From the NCBI GenBank assembly GCA_963753485.1, contig CAVWCL010000020.1, forward strand, positions 310,001 through 374,000: a DNA stretch of 64,000 bases, given 5' to 3'. Below, piece by piece: positions 34,291 to 41,895 of this stretch. This DNA is from CAWDLX01 sp963753485. Its GTDB lineage: Bacteria > Actinomycetota > Actinomycetes > Mycobacteriales > Micromonosporaceae. A program made the translations under genes and the position numbers. How positions within the stretch are numbered: position 1 is the first letter of the stretch; each line of letters begins with the position of its first letter. The notes below the pieces were generated by a model. The model was not told the DNA's origin and ran no database searches. It saw only the letters and a program-made list of their open reading frames with translations.

Positions 34291-35490
34291 GTGGCCGATC
34301 TCGACCTGACCCACGGCCGCGAGGGGGCGGAGGACGTGCTAGCGCTGCGGGTCCTGGCCGGGGTCAGCCTGCTGGCCTGGCTGTGGCTGGCCCTGCTGCG
34401 CGGCATGTTCTGGCGTACCGACATCCGGCTGCCGGCGGCGGCCCCGCCTGAGTCATGGCCGTCCGTGGCGGTAGTGGTTCCGGCCCGGGACGAAGCGGAG
34501 GTGGTGCCGAGTACCATGCCGAGCCTGCTGGCCCAGCGCTACCCGGGCTCGGTACCCGTGATCCTGGTCGATGACGGCTCCAGCGACGGTACCGGCGCGC
34601 TGGTCGCCCGGGAGTGGCCCGCGGTGCGGGTGGTCACGCCCGCGCCCTTGCCGCCCGGCTGGGCCGGCAAGCTCTGGGCGCTGCGGGCCGGGGTGGCCGC
34701 GGCCGGGCCCGTTGACTACCTGCTGTTCACCGACGCTGACATCATCCACCCGCCCGACTCGCTCTACCGCCTGGTGTGCCTGGCCGAGGCGCGCCGGCTG
34801 GACCTGGTGTCGCAGATGGCGCGCTTGCGGGCCCGCGCCGGCTGGGAGCGGCTGCTGGTGCCCGCGTTCGTCTACTTCTTCGCGCTGCTCTACCCGATGC
34901 GGTGGGTCAACCGGCCGCACACCGGCACGGCGGCCGCCGCCGGCGGGTGTGACCTGCTGCGCCGGACCGCCCTGACCCGGGCCGGCGGGCTGGCGGCGGT
35001 CAGCGGGGCGGTCATCGACGACGTGGCGCTGGCCCGGGCCGTCAAGCGCAGTGGCGGGCGGGTCTTTCTCGGCCTCTCCGATGCCATCGAGTCGGTGCGG
35101 GCCTACCCGACGCTCGCGTCGCTGCGGCACATGGTGGCCCGCAGTGCCTACGCCCAGCTGCGGTACAGCCCGCTACTGCTCGCCGGTACCGTGGCCGGGC
35201 TGGCCGTGGTCTTCCTCGCGCCGCCGGTGTCCATAGTGGTCGGCCTGGCGGCCGATCCGGTGCTCGCGGCCATCGGCGCAGTGGCGTTGGTGGTGATGGC
35301 CGGCACCTACGCGCCGATGATGCGCTACTACGGCGAGCCGGTGCTGGCGGCGTTCGCACTTCCGTTCACCGCCTCGCTGTACCTGGCGATGACGGTGGAG
35401 TCGGCCTGGCGTCACCACCGGGGCCGATTCGCGGACTGGAAGGGCCGCACGTATCCACCCGCGCCGCGCTTCGGCCCGCCCGAGCGTTAG
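34291..35490 (+). CDS. Family 2 glycosyltransferase, HpnB-like
   Basis: 399 residues from GTG 34291. A first hydrophobic helix precedes a GT-A domain: SVAVVVPARDEAEVV, VILVDDGSSDGTGALV, GWAGKLWALRAG, LLFTDADIIHPP and IDDVALARAVKRSGG. C-terminal helices follow. The pattern fits the hopanoid-associated HpnB group, though no hopanoid gene is nearby. An alternative GTG at 34336 with GGCGGAGGAC upstream gives a start right before the first helix. Its 3' end runs into the dispersed inverted repeat at 35486. Confidence 0.8.
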   Translation: MADLDLTHGREGAEDVLALRVLAGVSLLAWLWLALLRGMFWRTDIRLPAAAPPESWPSVAVVVPARDEAEVVPSTMPSLLAQRYPGSVPVILVDDGSSDGTGALVAREWPAVRVVTPAPLPPGWAGKLWALRAGVAAAGPVDYLLFTDADIIHPPDSLYRLVCLAEARRLDLVSQMARLRARAGWERLLVPAFVYFFALLYPMRWVNRPHTGTAAAAGGCDLLRRTALTRAGGLAAVSGAVIDDVALARAVKRSGGRVFLGLSDAIESVRAYPTLASLRHMVARSAYAQLRYSPLLLAGTVAGLAVVFLAPPVSIVVGLAADPVLAAIGAVALVVMAGTYAPMMRYYGEPVLAAFALPFTASLYLAMTVESAWRHHRGRFADWKGRTYPPAPRFGPPER

Positions 35491-35539
35491 CAGGGGCACC
35501 CTTTACCACTGAATGCGTTAAGGGGGTGCCCTTGCTAAC
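35486..35539. repeat. Dispersed GGGCACCC inverted repeat, copy 3
   Basis: The arms GTTAGCAGGGGCACCCTTT and AGGGGGTGCCCTTGCTAAC form a long hairpin around ACCACTGAATGCGTTA. It begins within the last codons of the HpnB-like gene and probably terminates that transcript. Its right arm is the starting block of the 30-bp tandem array that follows. Confidence 0.8.
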
Positions 35540-35672
35540 CTGGCGGGCCGGCGGGGTGCCCTTACGGGCCTGGCGGGCCGGCGGGGTGCCCTTACGGGCC
35601 TGGCGGGCCGGCGGGGTGCCCTTACGGGCCTGGCGGGCCGGCGGGGTGCCCTTACGGGCCTTGCGGGCCGGC
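35523..35672. repeat. 30-bp tandem repeat, five units, containing a stop codon of the flanking gene
   Basis: Units start at 35523, 35553, 35583, 35613 and 35643. Each is GGGGTGCCCTT plus a G/C-rich remainder (CTGGCGGGCCGGC at its end). The first unit is shared with the inverted-repeat right arm (GCTAACCTGG where the others have ACGGGCCTGG). The minus-strand citrate-synthase-like gene stops inside the fifth unit (TAA at 35654-35652), so its last residues are repeat-encoded. Confidence 0.9.
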
Positions 35673-36446
35673 GGGGTCGACGTACACGGCGTTCGCCTCG
35701 ACCTCATGGAAGATGTCGGCGGCAAGCGGCCGGCGGATCTCCTCGGACAGGTGGCCGAGCAGCCCCGCGCACCGGGCCAGCAGAACCACACCCCGCAGCA
35801 TCGGCAGCGGCAGGCCGAGGTCGGCCAGCACCGCACCGCAGGTCCCGGCACCGTTGAGGGGAAGCGACCGGCCGAGTACCTCGGGCGCCATCCGACCGAC
35901 CGCCTCGAACAGGGCGAGGTGCGGGCCGTACTGACCCTCTTCGCGGGCGATCGCGATGAGCACCGCGGTGCGCGGATCCCCGTTCTTGTGCAGGTGGTGG
36001 CCCAGCCCCGGCACCGTGCCGCCGCTCGCGCGTCGGGCGGCGATCGCGCTGCGGGCCAGCGCGTCGTACTCGTCCTCGGTGCCGGGCGGCGTCGCCGCCT
36101 GGGCGAGGGCGGCGGCCAGGAAGGCACCGGTGTCCTCGCTGGCACCGAGGAACCGCGAGCCGCCGCCCAACAGGCCGGCGGCGAGCGCACCCTGGATGGT
36201 GTCGGGCGCACTGAGATACGTCAACCGGGCCGCGATCGCGGTCGGGGTGAAGCCGTGGTCGGCCAGCGCGACGAGCACCGCCTCAAAGACGCGGGTCTGC
36301 TGGGGACTCGGCTCCTGAAGGGTGATGAGGCGGTAGGCCAGGTGGCCGAAGCTCACTGTGCCGATGAGGTCCGTGGTGAGGTTGAGGCCGAAGAGTGAGA
36401 TCCCCTCGGGTGTCGCCACCCCCAGGGACGTCGGGTACTGCGTCAC
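35652..36446 (-). CDS. Citrate synthase-like / citryl-CoA lyase family protein
   Basis: 264 residues, shorter than citrate synthase (about 430) and close to stand-alone citryl-CoA lyase-type proteins. GGTVPGLGHHLHKNGDPRTAVL is the citrate-synthase-family active-site region, with the catalytic His, and LNGAGTCGAVLADLGLP lies further on. A GTG at 36446 with GGAGG five bases upstream follows the CoA-transferase stop by ten bases. Pairing with a class III CoA-transferase suggests C-C cleavage of a CoA-activated tertiary hydroxy acid. The C-terminus ends inside a tandem repeat. Confidence 0.75.
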   Translation of the reverse strand: MTQYPTSLGVATPEGISLFGLNLTTDLIGTVSFGHLAYRLITLQEPSPQQTRVFEAVLVALADHGFTPTAIAARLTYLSAPDTIQGALAAGLLGGGSRFLGASEDTGAFLAAALAQAATPPGTEDEYDALARSAIAARRASGGTVPGLGHHLHKNGDPRTAVLIAIAREEGQYGPHLALFEAVGRMAPEVLGRSLPLNGAGTCGAVLADLGLPLPMLRGVVLLARCAGLLGHLSEEIRRPLAADIFHEVEANAVYVDPAGPQGP

Positions 36447-36456
36447 GTCGACCTCC

Positions 36457-37611
36457 TCACTCGTCGGCATCCGGTTGGCCCGCATGGCCAAGCCAGGCAC
36501 GAATCTCGCCACCATGCTCGTCCAACCCGGGCGGGGGGAGCGGGTAGCGGGGCGCGGTGGCGGAGAAGCCGATCGGATGGCGCACGCTCGGCACGTCTCC
36601 CGCCCAGACGACCGGCTCGAGCCCAAGGTCGGTGGCGAGGTCGATCCCACCCCGGACGTCGTTGATCGGACCGCACGGAATGCCGGCGGCGCTCAGCACG
36701 TCGAACCACTCGCGGGCTGAGCGGGTCGCGAGCCGGTCGAGCAGGATCGGCCGCAGCTCCGCCCGATTCGCGTTGCGCCCGGCGACGGTGGCGAACCGCT
36801 CGTCGTCGGCGACCGTCTCGACGCCGAGCAGGCCGGCCAGCCGCCGGAACTGGGCATCGTTGCCGGCGATGACGATGAGGTCGCCGTCGCCGGTGGGCAG
36901 CGGTTCGTACGGGAACAGCGACAGGTGGGCGTTTCCCATCCGGGTCGGTACGACGCCGCCGGCCACGTACGCGGAGGTCTGGTTGACCAGCGCGGACAGG
37001 GCGGTGGAGAGCAGGTTCGTCTCGACGTGCTGGCCCTGGCCGGTGGCACTGCGGTGGTGCAGCGCGGCGAGGATGCCGATCGCCGAGTGCAGTCCGGTCA
37101 TCACGTCGAACACCGCAACGCCGGCGCGGTAGGGCGGGCCGTCGGGCGATCCGGTGAGGCTCATCAGCCCGGACACGGCCTGGGCCAGCAGGTCGTAGCC
37201 GGGCAGGCCGGCGCCGGCGCCGGTGCCGAAGCCGCTGATGGAGCAGTAGACGATGTCGTCCCGGCGGGAGCGCACGGAGGCGTAGTCGAGGCCGAAGCGG
37301 TCCAGGCCGCCGGGTTTGAAGTTCTGGATGAGGACATCGGCCCGGGCGCTGAGTGCGTGGGCGACGGCGAGGTCGTCGGCGTCGGTCAGGTCGAGCATGA
37401 TCGAGCGCTTGTTCCGGTTGATCGCGAGGTAGTAGGTGCCGGTCTCGCCACGGGTCGGCGGCACCCAGTGGCGGGTGTCGTCGCCCGTGGGACCCTCAAC
37501 CTTGATGACGTCGGCGCCGAGGTCGGCCAGGAGCATCGTGCAGTACGGCCCGGCCAGCACGCGACTGAAGTCGGCGACCACGATGCCGGTGAGCGGACCC
37601 CCTGCCGTCAT
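36457..37611 (-). CDS. Class III (CaiB/BaiF) CoA-transferase
   Basis: 384 residues. GIVVADFSRVLAGPYCTMLLADLGADVIKVEGPTGDDTRHW is the family N-terminus. LNRNKRSIMLDLTD-like sequence follows (INRNKRSIMLDL), then NFKPGGLDRFGLDY with its conserved Asp region. It moves CoA between carboxylic acids. The ATG at 37611 with GAGAGG upstream was chosen over one seven codons earlier. It is co-transcribed with the lyase-like gene and divergent, across IclR, from the ring-cleavage genes. Confidence 0.88.
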   Translation of the reverse strand: MTAGGPLTGIVVADFSRVLAGPYCTMLLADLGADVIKVEGPTGDDTRHWVPPTRGETGTYYLAINRNKRSIMLDLTDADDLAVAHALSARADVLIQNFKPGGLDRFGLDYASVRSRRDDIVYCSISGFGTGAGAGLPGYDLLAQAVSGLMSLTGSPDGPPYRAGVAVFDVMTGLHSAIGILAALHHRSATGQGQHVETNLLSTALSALVNQTSAYVAGGVVPTRMGNAHLSLFPYEPLPTGDGDLIVIAGNDAQFRRLAGLLGVETVADDERFATVAGRNANRAELRPILLDRLATRSAREWFDVLSAAGIPCGPINDVRGGIDLATDLGLEPVVWAGDVPSVRHPIGFSATAPRYPLPPPGLDEHGGEIRAWLGHAGQPDADE

Positions 37612-37674
37612 TTGCCTACCTCTCGCCGTCATACGGACATCTGTCCGCCGTACTGCTCGACCCGTGGCGCCGGG

Positions 37675-38496
37675 TCAGGCGGCCGGCTCGGCGGGCGGCG
37701 CGATCTCGATGTGCGGTCGCGCCAGCCACAGCGTCCAGTCCGCGCTGATCTCGCCGGCCGCGTGCAGCAGTCGCGGCAGGTGCCGGTTGACCAACGTGTC
37801 GACGCTGGTCTCGGCTGCGTGCACGGTCACGTTCATCGCCGCGCGCACCCGGCCGGTGCCATCCCGGACCGGGACGGCCACCGAACGGATGCCCGGCGCC
37901 AACTCCTCGTCGGCCAGCGCCCAGCCCCGGGCTCGTACCGTCATCAGCTCCCTGGTGATGTCCGGCGGGCGCCGCGGCCCGAACGGCGGCAGCCCGGAGC
38001 GGCTCGGTTCGCGCAGTGCCTCGATCAACTCGTCGGCGTCCAGTGCCGCCAGCAACACCTTGCCCTGGGAGGTCTGCAGGGCCGGAAAGCGCGTGCCGAT
38101 CGAGACCCGCAGAGCAATGATCTTCGGGACCGCCACCCGGGCGACGTAGACGATGTCCGACCCGTCCAACTGCGCCATCGACGACGACTCGTGGGTCTGC
38201 GCGACGAGGTCGGCCAGGTGGGGTCGCGCGATGTCCCACAGGCCGAGCGAGCCGGCGTACGCGATGCCCAGGCGCAGCACCTTCGGGGTGAGCGTGAACG
38301 CGGAGCCCTCGGTGCGTACGTAGCCCAACTCGGCCAGGGTGAGCAGCAGGCGACGAGCCGTTGGTCGGGCCAGCCCGGTCTCCGCGGCGACCTCGGCGAG
38401 TGTCATCGACGGCCGGGTGTCGCCGAAGCTGGTCAGTACGTCCAGCCCGCGAGCGAGTGCCTCAACGAAGTCGGGACCGGTGCCGCGTCCTGCCAT
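37675..38496 (-). CDS. IclR-family transcriptional regulator (PcaR/PobR-like)
   Basis: 273 residues. The N-terminal winged helix (ALARGLDVLTSFGDTRPSMTLAEVAAETGLARPTARRLLLTLAELGYV) is typical of IclR proteins that control aromatic catabolism. The C-terminal effector domain contains LPPFGPRRPPDITRELMTVRARGWALADEELAPGIRSVAVPVRD. ATG 38496 has GGGAGG six bases upstream. It sits between the CoA-transferase pair (same strand) and the dioxygenase operon (opposite strand), so it likely controls both from the 140-bp divergent region. Confidence 0.9.
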   Translation of the reverse strand: MAGRGTGPDFVEALARGLDVLTSFGDTRPSMTLAEVAAETGLARPTARRLLLTLAELGYVRTEGSAFTLTPKVLRLGIAYAGSLGLWDIARPHLADLVAQTHESSSMAQLDGSDIVYVARVAVPKIIALRVSIGTRFPALQTSQGKVLLAALDADELIEALREPSRSGLPPFGPRRPPDITRELMTVRARGWALADEELAPGIRSVAVPVRDGTGRVRAAMNVTVHAAETSVDTLVNRHLPRLLHAAGEISADWTLWLARPHIEIAPPAEPAA

Positions 38497-38635
38497 CGGT
38501 ACCTCCCTGACCCCGCTCCCGACGGGTGCCGATCCTCTTGACACCCGTCGGCCAACGGGAGCATCGTCACGGCAGACCACTAGACGGACAACTGTACGCG
38601 ATTGTTCGGCCGGCCCCGAGCGAAGGGATGAACGC

Positions 38636-39502
38636 ATGGCCAAACTCGTCGCGATCCTGGCCACCACCCATCACCCGTTCTTTTACAAGACGAGCCAGCT
38701 GCCGCCCGACCAGGCGCCGCCCTTCGCGGCCGAATGGGTACGCAAGGTGACGGCGTACCGCGAGACCCTGGCACGCGCCCGGCCCGATGTGCTCGTCATG
38801 GTCGGCTCCGATCACTTCCATCAACTGTGGCTGGACAACTTGCCACAGTTCCTGGTTGGCAAGGCCCCGTTCTACGACGCGAACTACTACAACGAGGAGC
38901 GCGAGTTCGGGTTGCCACGCCTGCTCCTCACCGGCCACGAGGAGCTGTCCGCCTACATTCTCCGGGAGGGCATCGACCGGGGATTCGACCTGGCCTTCTC
39001 CAACGAGTTGCGGGTCGACCACTCGATCACCTGCCCGATCATCACCGTGCGACCGCAGAACGACCTGCCGGTGGTGCCCATCTACACGAACATCTTCGCG
39101 CCCCCGCTGCCACGCCCCGAGCGGTTCGTCAAGCTTGGGCAGACGATCCGTGAGCTCGTTGACGCGTGGCCCTCGGACCTGCGGGTCGCGGTCATCGGCA
39201 CCGGCCACCTGTCGCTGGAACTGGGCGGTCCTCGCCAGTTCGGCCCGCACGGCCCGGACCCGGAGTTCGACGCGCGGGCCGTCGAGTGGATCTCCAACGG
39301 CGACATCGACGGCTGCCTCGCCAACGTCACGCTGGACAGCCTGCACCGGCCGGGCAACGCCACCCACGGTTTCATGGACTTCATGCTGATGATGGGCGTC
39401 GCTGGATACCACAAGGCTGACTACGCCGACAACCTCGACCTGTTCCACACGATGGAGGCGTACTTCACCTGGTACCCCAACGGCGTGGAGGAGCTCGCAT
39501 GA
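38636..39502 (+). CDS. LigB-like class III extradiol dioxygenase (catalytic subunit)
   Basis: 288 residues. MAKLVAILATTHHPFF places a His at residue 12, where LigB has an iron ligand. SDHFHQ near residue 58 and IGTGHLSLEL near 195 hold further conserved His residues. The family cleaves catecholic rings with non-heme Fe(II). ATG 38636 has GAAGGG upstream. Its stop overlaps a nine-residue mini-ORF, which then overlaps the LigA-like gene, so alpha and beta subunits are coupled through it. The substrate is unknown. Confidence 0.85.
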   Translation: MAKLVAILATTHHPFFYKTSQLPPDQAPPFAAEWVRKVTAYRETLARARPDVLVMVGSDHFHQLWLDNLPQFLVGKAPFYDANYYNEEREFGLPRLLLTGHEELSAYILREGIDRGFDLAFSNELRVDHSITCPIITVRPQNDLPVVPIYTNIFAPPLPRPERFVKLGQTIRELVDAWPSDLRVAVIGTGHLSLELGGPRQFGPHGPDPEFDARAVEWISNGDIDGCLANVTLDSLHRPGNATHGFMDFMLMMGVAGYHKADYADNLDLFHTMEAYFTWYPNGVEELA

Positions 39503-39528
39503 TTAGGCGCAGCGAGGCGGCGACATGA
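39499..39528 (+). CDS. Tiny coupled ORF, MIRRSEAAT
   Basis: A nine-codon ORF whose ATG overlaps the dioxygenase stop (ATGA at 39499-39502) and whose TGA overlaps the next gene's ATG (ATGA at 39525-39528). It carries GAGG seven bases before that ATG. The layout is the same as in the mini-ORF chains at 11251-11476 and 30433-30512, and the peptide shares the SEAA core with the second. Translation is inferred. Confidence 0.5.
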   Translation: MIRRSEAAT

Positions 39529-39887
39529 GTAAGTACCTGGTGAACAAGTTCCTCTTCACCATCGACCGGGACCCCGGCCTGGTCGAGCGCTACCGGGTCG
39601 ATCCCGCCGGCACCGTCGCGTGGTGGGAGGCCGAGCAGGCCAACCGGATCCTCAACTGCCATGGCGGCGAGGCGTCCACCTGGCTCGCGTTCACCGAGCC
39701 GGAGCGCGCGGCCCTGCGGGCGCACGACCACGTGGCCCTCTTCGAACTGGGTGCGCATCCCTTCCTGACGCTCACCCTGTGGATCGCGATGTTCGAACGT
39801 GACCACGACCAACCTCTCGCGATGCAGCTCGAGTATGCGGCCAAGCTCGCCCACTGGTCGCTGCCCTACCCGGACATCACGACATGA
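39525..39887 (+). CDS. LigA-like small subunit of extradiol dioxygenase
   Basis: 120 residues (MSKYLVNKFLFTIDRDPGLVERYRVDPAG), helical, of the protocatechuate 4,5-dioxygenase alpha (LigA) type, which caps the active site of the LigB subunit. It is encoded directly after the LigB-like gene. The stop overlaps the following DoxX start by four bases. Pairing supports a genuine LigAB-type enzyme; the substrate could be protocatechuate, gallate or a heteroaromatic diol. Confidence 0.8.
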   Translation: MSKYLVNKFLFTIDRDPGLVERYRVDPAGTVAWWEAEQANRILNCHGGEASTWLAFTEPERAALRAHDHVALFELGAHPFLTLTLWIAMFERDHDQPLAMQLEYAAKLAHWSLPYPDITT

Positions 39888-40408
39888 CCGGCGTCGACAT
39901 CGGTCTGTTGGTGCTCCGGCTCGGATTCGCCGGGTTGCTGTTCGGCCATTCGACCCAGAAGCTGTTCGGATGGTTTCGCGGCGGGGGACCGGCCGGGTCC
40001 GGCGCGCACTTCGAGACCTGGGGATTCCGGCCGGGCCCGGCGCTCGCCGTCGTGGCTGGATTGTGCGAGCTCGTCGGGTCGGCCTCGATCGCGCTCGGCC
40101 TGATCACGGTCGGCGGCTGCGCGGTCTTGATCGGTACGATGATCGTGGCGGCGACACCCGCGGCGCACAATGGACTGTGGGCGGCCCGCGGTGGCAACGA
40201 GCTACCCGTCGTCTACGCGTTCCTGGCCGTCGTGGTGGCCTTCACCGGTCCTGGCCGGTACAGCCTCGACCGCGCCCTTGGTCTCTCCGCGCTCACCGGC
40301 ATCGGCTGGTCGGTGGCGGCGGTGGTGGTCGGTGTGCTGGCCGCCGTACCGATGCTCCTGCGCCGCCGCGCGGCGCTTCGCCCTCACGACGAAGGGGTCA
40401 CCTCATGA
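39884..40408 (+). CDS. DoxX-family membrane protein
   Basis: 174 residues with four hydrophobic helices. LGLLVLRLGFAGLLFGHSTQKLF-like sequence (GLLVLRLGFAGLLFGHSTQKLFGWF) and GFRPGPALAVVAGLCELVGSASIALGL are typical of DoxX. The role of the family is unclear; members often sit in oxidative catabolic operons. ATGA overlaps at both ends place it in the same translated chain as the dioxygenase and amidohydrolase. Confidence 0.8.
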   Translation: MTGVDIGLLVLRLGFAGLLFGHSTQKLFGWFRGGGPAGSGAHFETWGFRPGPALAVVAGLCELVGSASIALGLITVGGCAVLIGTMIVAATPAAHNGLWAARGGNELPVVYAFLAVVVAFTGPGRYSLDRALGLSALTGIGWSVAAVVVGVLAAVPMLLRRRAALRPHDEGVTS

Positions 40409-41895
40409 ATCCGGACGAGATCGCGACCGTCAACGGCGGCCAACCGGTGGTGTTCCGCAACGCGACCGTGCTCACCATGGACGATGGCGGCGTCATCGAG
40501 TCCGGTGACGTTCTGGTCACCGGCGATACCATCGCCGCGGTGGGATCGGGCCTGGCGGTGCCGGCCGGCACGGTCGAGGTCGATGCCGGCGGTGGCATTC
40601 TCATGCCCGGCATGGTCGACACCCACCGGCACATGTGGCAGACCGCGCTGCGCGGGCTGGGCGCCGACTGGACCCTCACCCAGTACTTCGTCTTCTACTA
40701 CCTGAACTGGGGCAAGATATTCAGGCCGGAGGACATCGCGGCGGGCAACCGACTCGCCGCGATCGAAGCGGTCGACGCCGGCGTCACGACCACAGTGGAC
40801 TGGTCGCATGGCCTGCAGACCATCGCGCACGGCGAGGCAGCGCTCGATGCGTTGCGCCGCTCGCCCGGGCGGTCCGTGCTCGCCTACGGCAACCTGCTCG
40901 GCGCGCCGTGGGAGTGGACCAACAGTGCGGACTTCCGCTCGTTCGTCGCCCGCACCCCGACCGACGACATGCAGGGCCTCCAGCTCGCCTTCGACGTGAC
41001 CGCCGACCCGGCGTTCCCGGAGAAGGGGGCCTTCGAGGCGGCCCGCGAGTTGGGCCTGAGGGTCACGACGCACGCCGGTGTCTGGGGCGCGACCAACGAC
41101 GACAGCATCCGCTTGATGTGGGAGCACGGCTTCATGACGCCCCAGGTCACCTACGTGCACGCGGCCACCCTCGCCGAGGACTCGTACCAGCGCATCGCCG
41201 CCACCGGTGGTACGGCCTCGGTGTCCACCGAGAGCGAGCAGAATGCCGGACAGGGCTACCCACCCACCTGGGAGCTGCGCAAGCACGGGATCCCGGTGTC
41301 GCTGTCGATGGACACCAGTGTGTGGTGGAGTGCGGACCTGTTCGCGGCGATGCGGGCGACGCTGTCGGCCGACCGGTCGCGGGAACACCTTGAAGCGCAT
41401 GCCCGGGGCGAGACCGTGGTGCACAACAAGCTGCGGGCCGAGGAGGTGGTGCGCTGGGCCACGATGGGCGGCGCCACCGCGCTCGGCCTGGCCGACCGGA
41501 TCGGCTCGGTGACCCCGGGCAAGCGTGCGGATCTGGTGTTGCTCAAGAACGAGAACGCGCCGGCGATGTACCCGATCCTGCACCCGTACGGCACGGTCGT
41601 GTTCCAGGCTGGACGTGGCGACGTCCATACCGTGCTGGTGAACGGGCACGTGGTCAAACACGCGCACGCCCTCGTCGGCGCGGACCTGCGCGGAGCCAAG
41701 GACGCCGTGGCGAACACCGTCGACTATGCACGGACCACGATGGGGGAGCAGGCCTGGCGCGAGGCGATGACGCCGGAGCTGCCGCCGGCCGAGCGCATCC
41801 CCAACCCGTACACCTACACCGAGTTCACCGGTAGTGCTGACCGGCACACCGCGCGCGCCGAGGACGTCGCCCCGACAGCGGACGATGACCGGTAA
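40405..41895 (+). CDS. Amidohydrolase (TrzN/AtzA/MtaD-type metal hydrolase)
   Basis: 496 residues. ILMPGMVDTHRHMWQ carries the first metal-binding His pair, VTTHAGVWG the next His, YVHAATL another, and SLSMDTSV the catalytic Asp. LGLADRIGSVTPGKRADLVLL is the C-terminal signature of this amidohydrolase subgroup. These enzymes hydrolyse or deaminate ring C-N or C-Cl bonds. In an operon with a ring-cleavage dioxygenase, it suggests a heterocyclic substrate. ATG 40405 overlaps the DoxX stop. Confidence 0.88.
   Translation: MNPDEIATVNGGQPVVFRNATVLTMDDGGVIESGDVLVTGDTIAAVGSGLAVPAGTVEVDAGGGILMPGMVDTHRHMWQTALRGLGADWTLTQYFVFYYLNWGKIFRPEDIAAGNRLAAIEAVDAGVTTTVDWSHGLQTIAHGEAALDALRRSPGRSVLAYGNLLGAPWEWTNSADFRSFVARTPTDDMQGLQLAFDVTADPAFPEKGAFEAARELGLRVTTHAGVWGATNDDSIRLMWEHGFMTPQVTYVHAATLAEDSYQRIAATGGTASVSTESEQNAGQGYPPTWELRKHGIPVSLSMDTSVWWSADLFAAMRATLSADRSREHLEAHARGETVVHNKLRAEEVVRWATMGGATALGLADRIGSVTPGKRADLVLLKNENAPAMYPILHPYGTVVFQAGRGDVHTVLVNGHVVKHAHALVGADLRGAKDAVANTVDYARTTMGEQAWREAMTPELPPAERIPNPYTYTEFTGSADRHTARAEDVAPTADDDR

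Noticed and set aside
33994..34314. Possible 106-codon gene upstream of dnaK
   Set aside because: Only part of it has coding-like third positions, it lacks a clear ribosome site and it overlaps the start of the HpnB-like gene.
39799..40404. N-terminal extension of the amidohydrolase
   Set aside because: The in-frame extension lies inside the LigA-like and DoxX genes. The ATG at 40405 with ATGA coupling gives the normal N-terminus.
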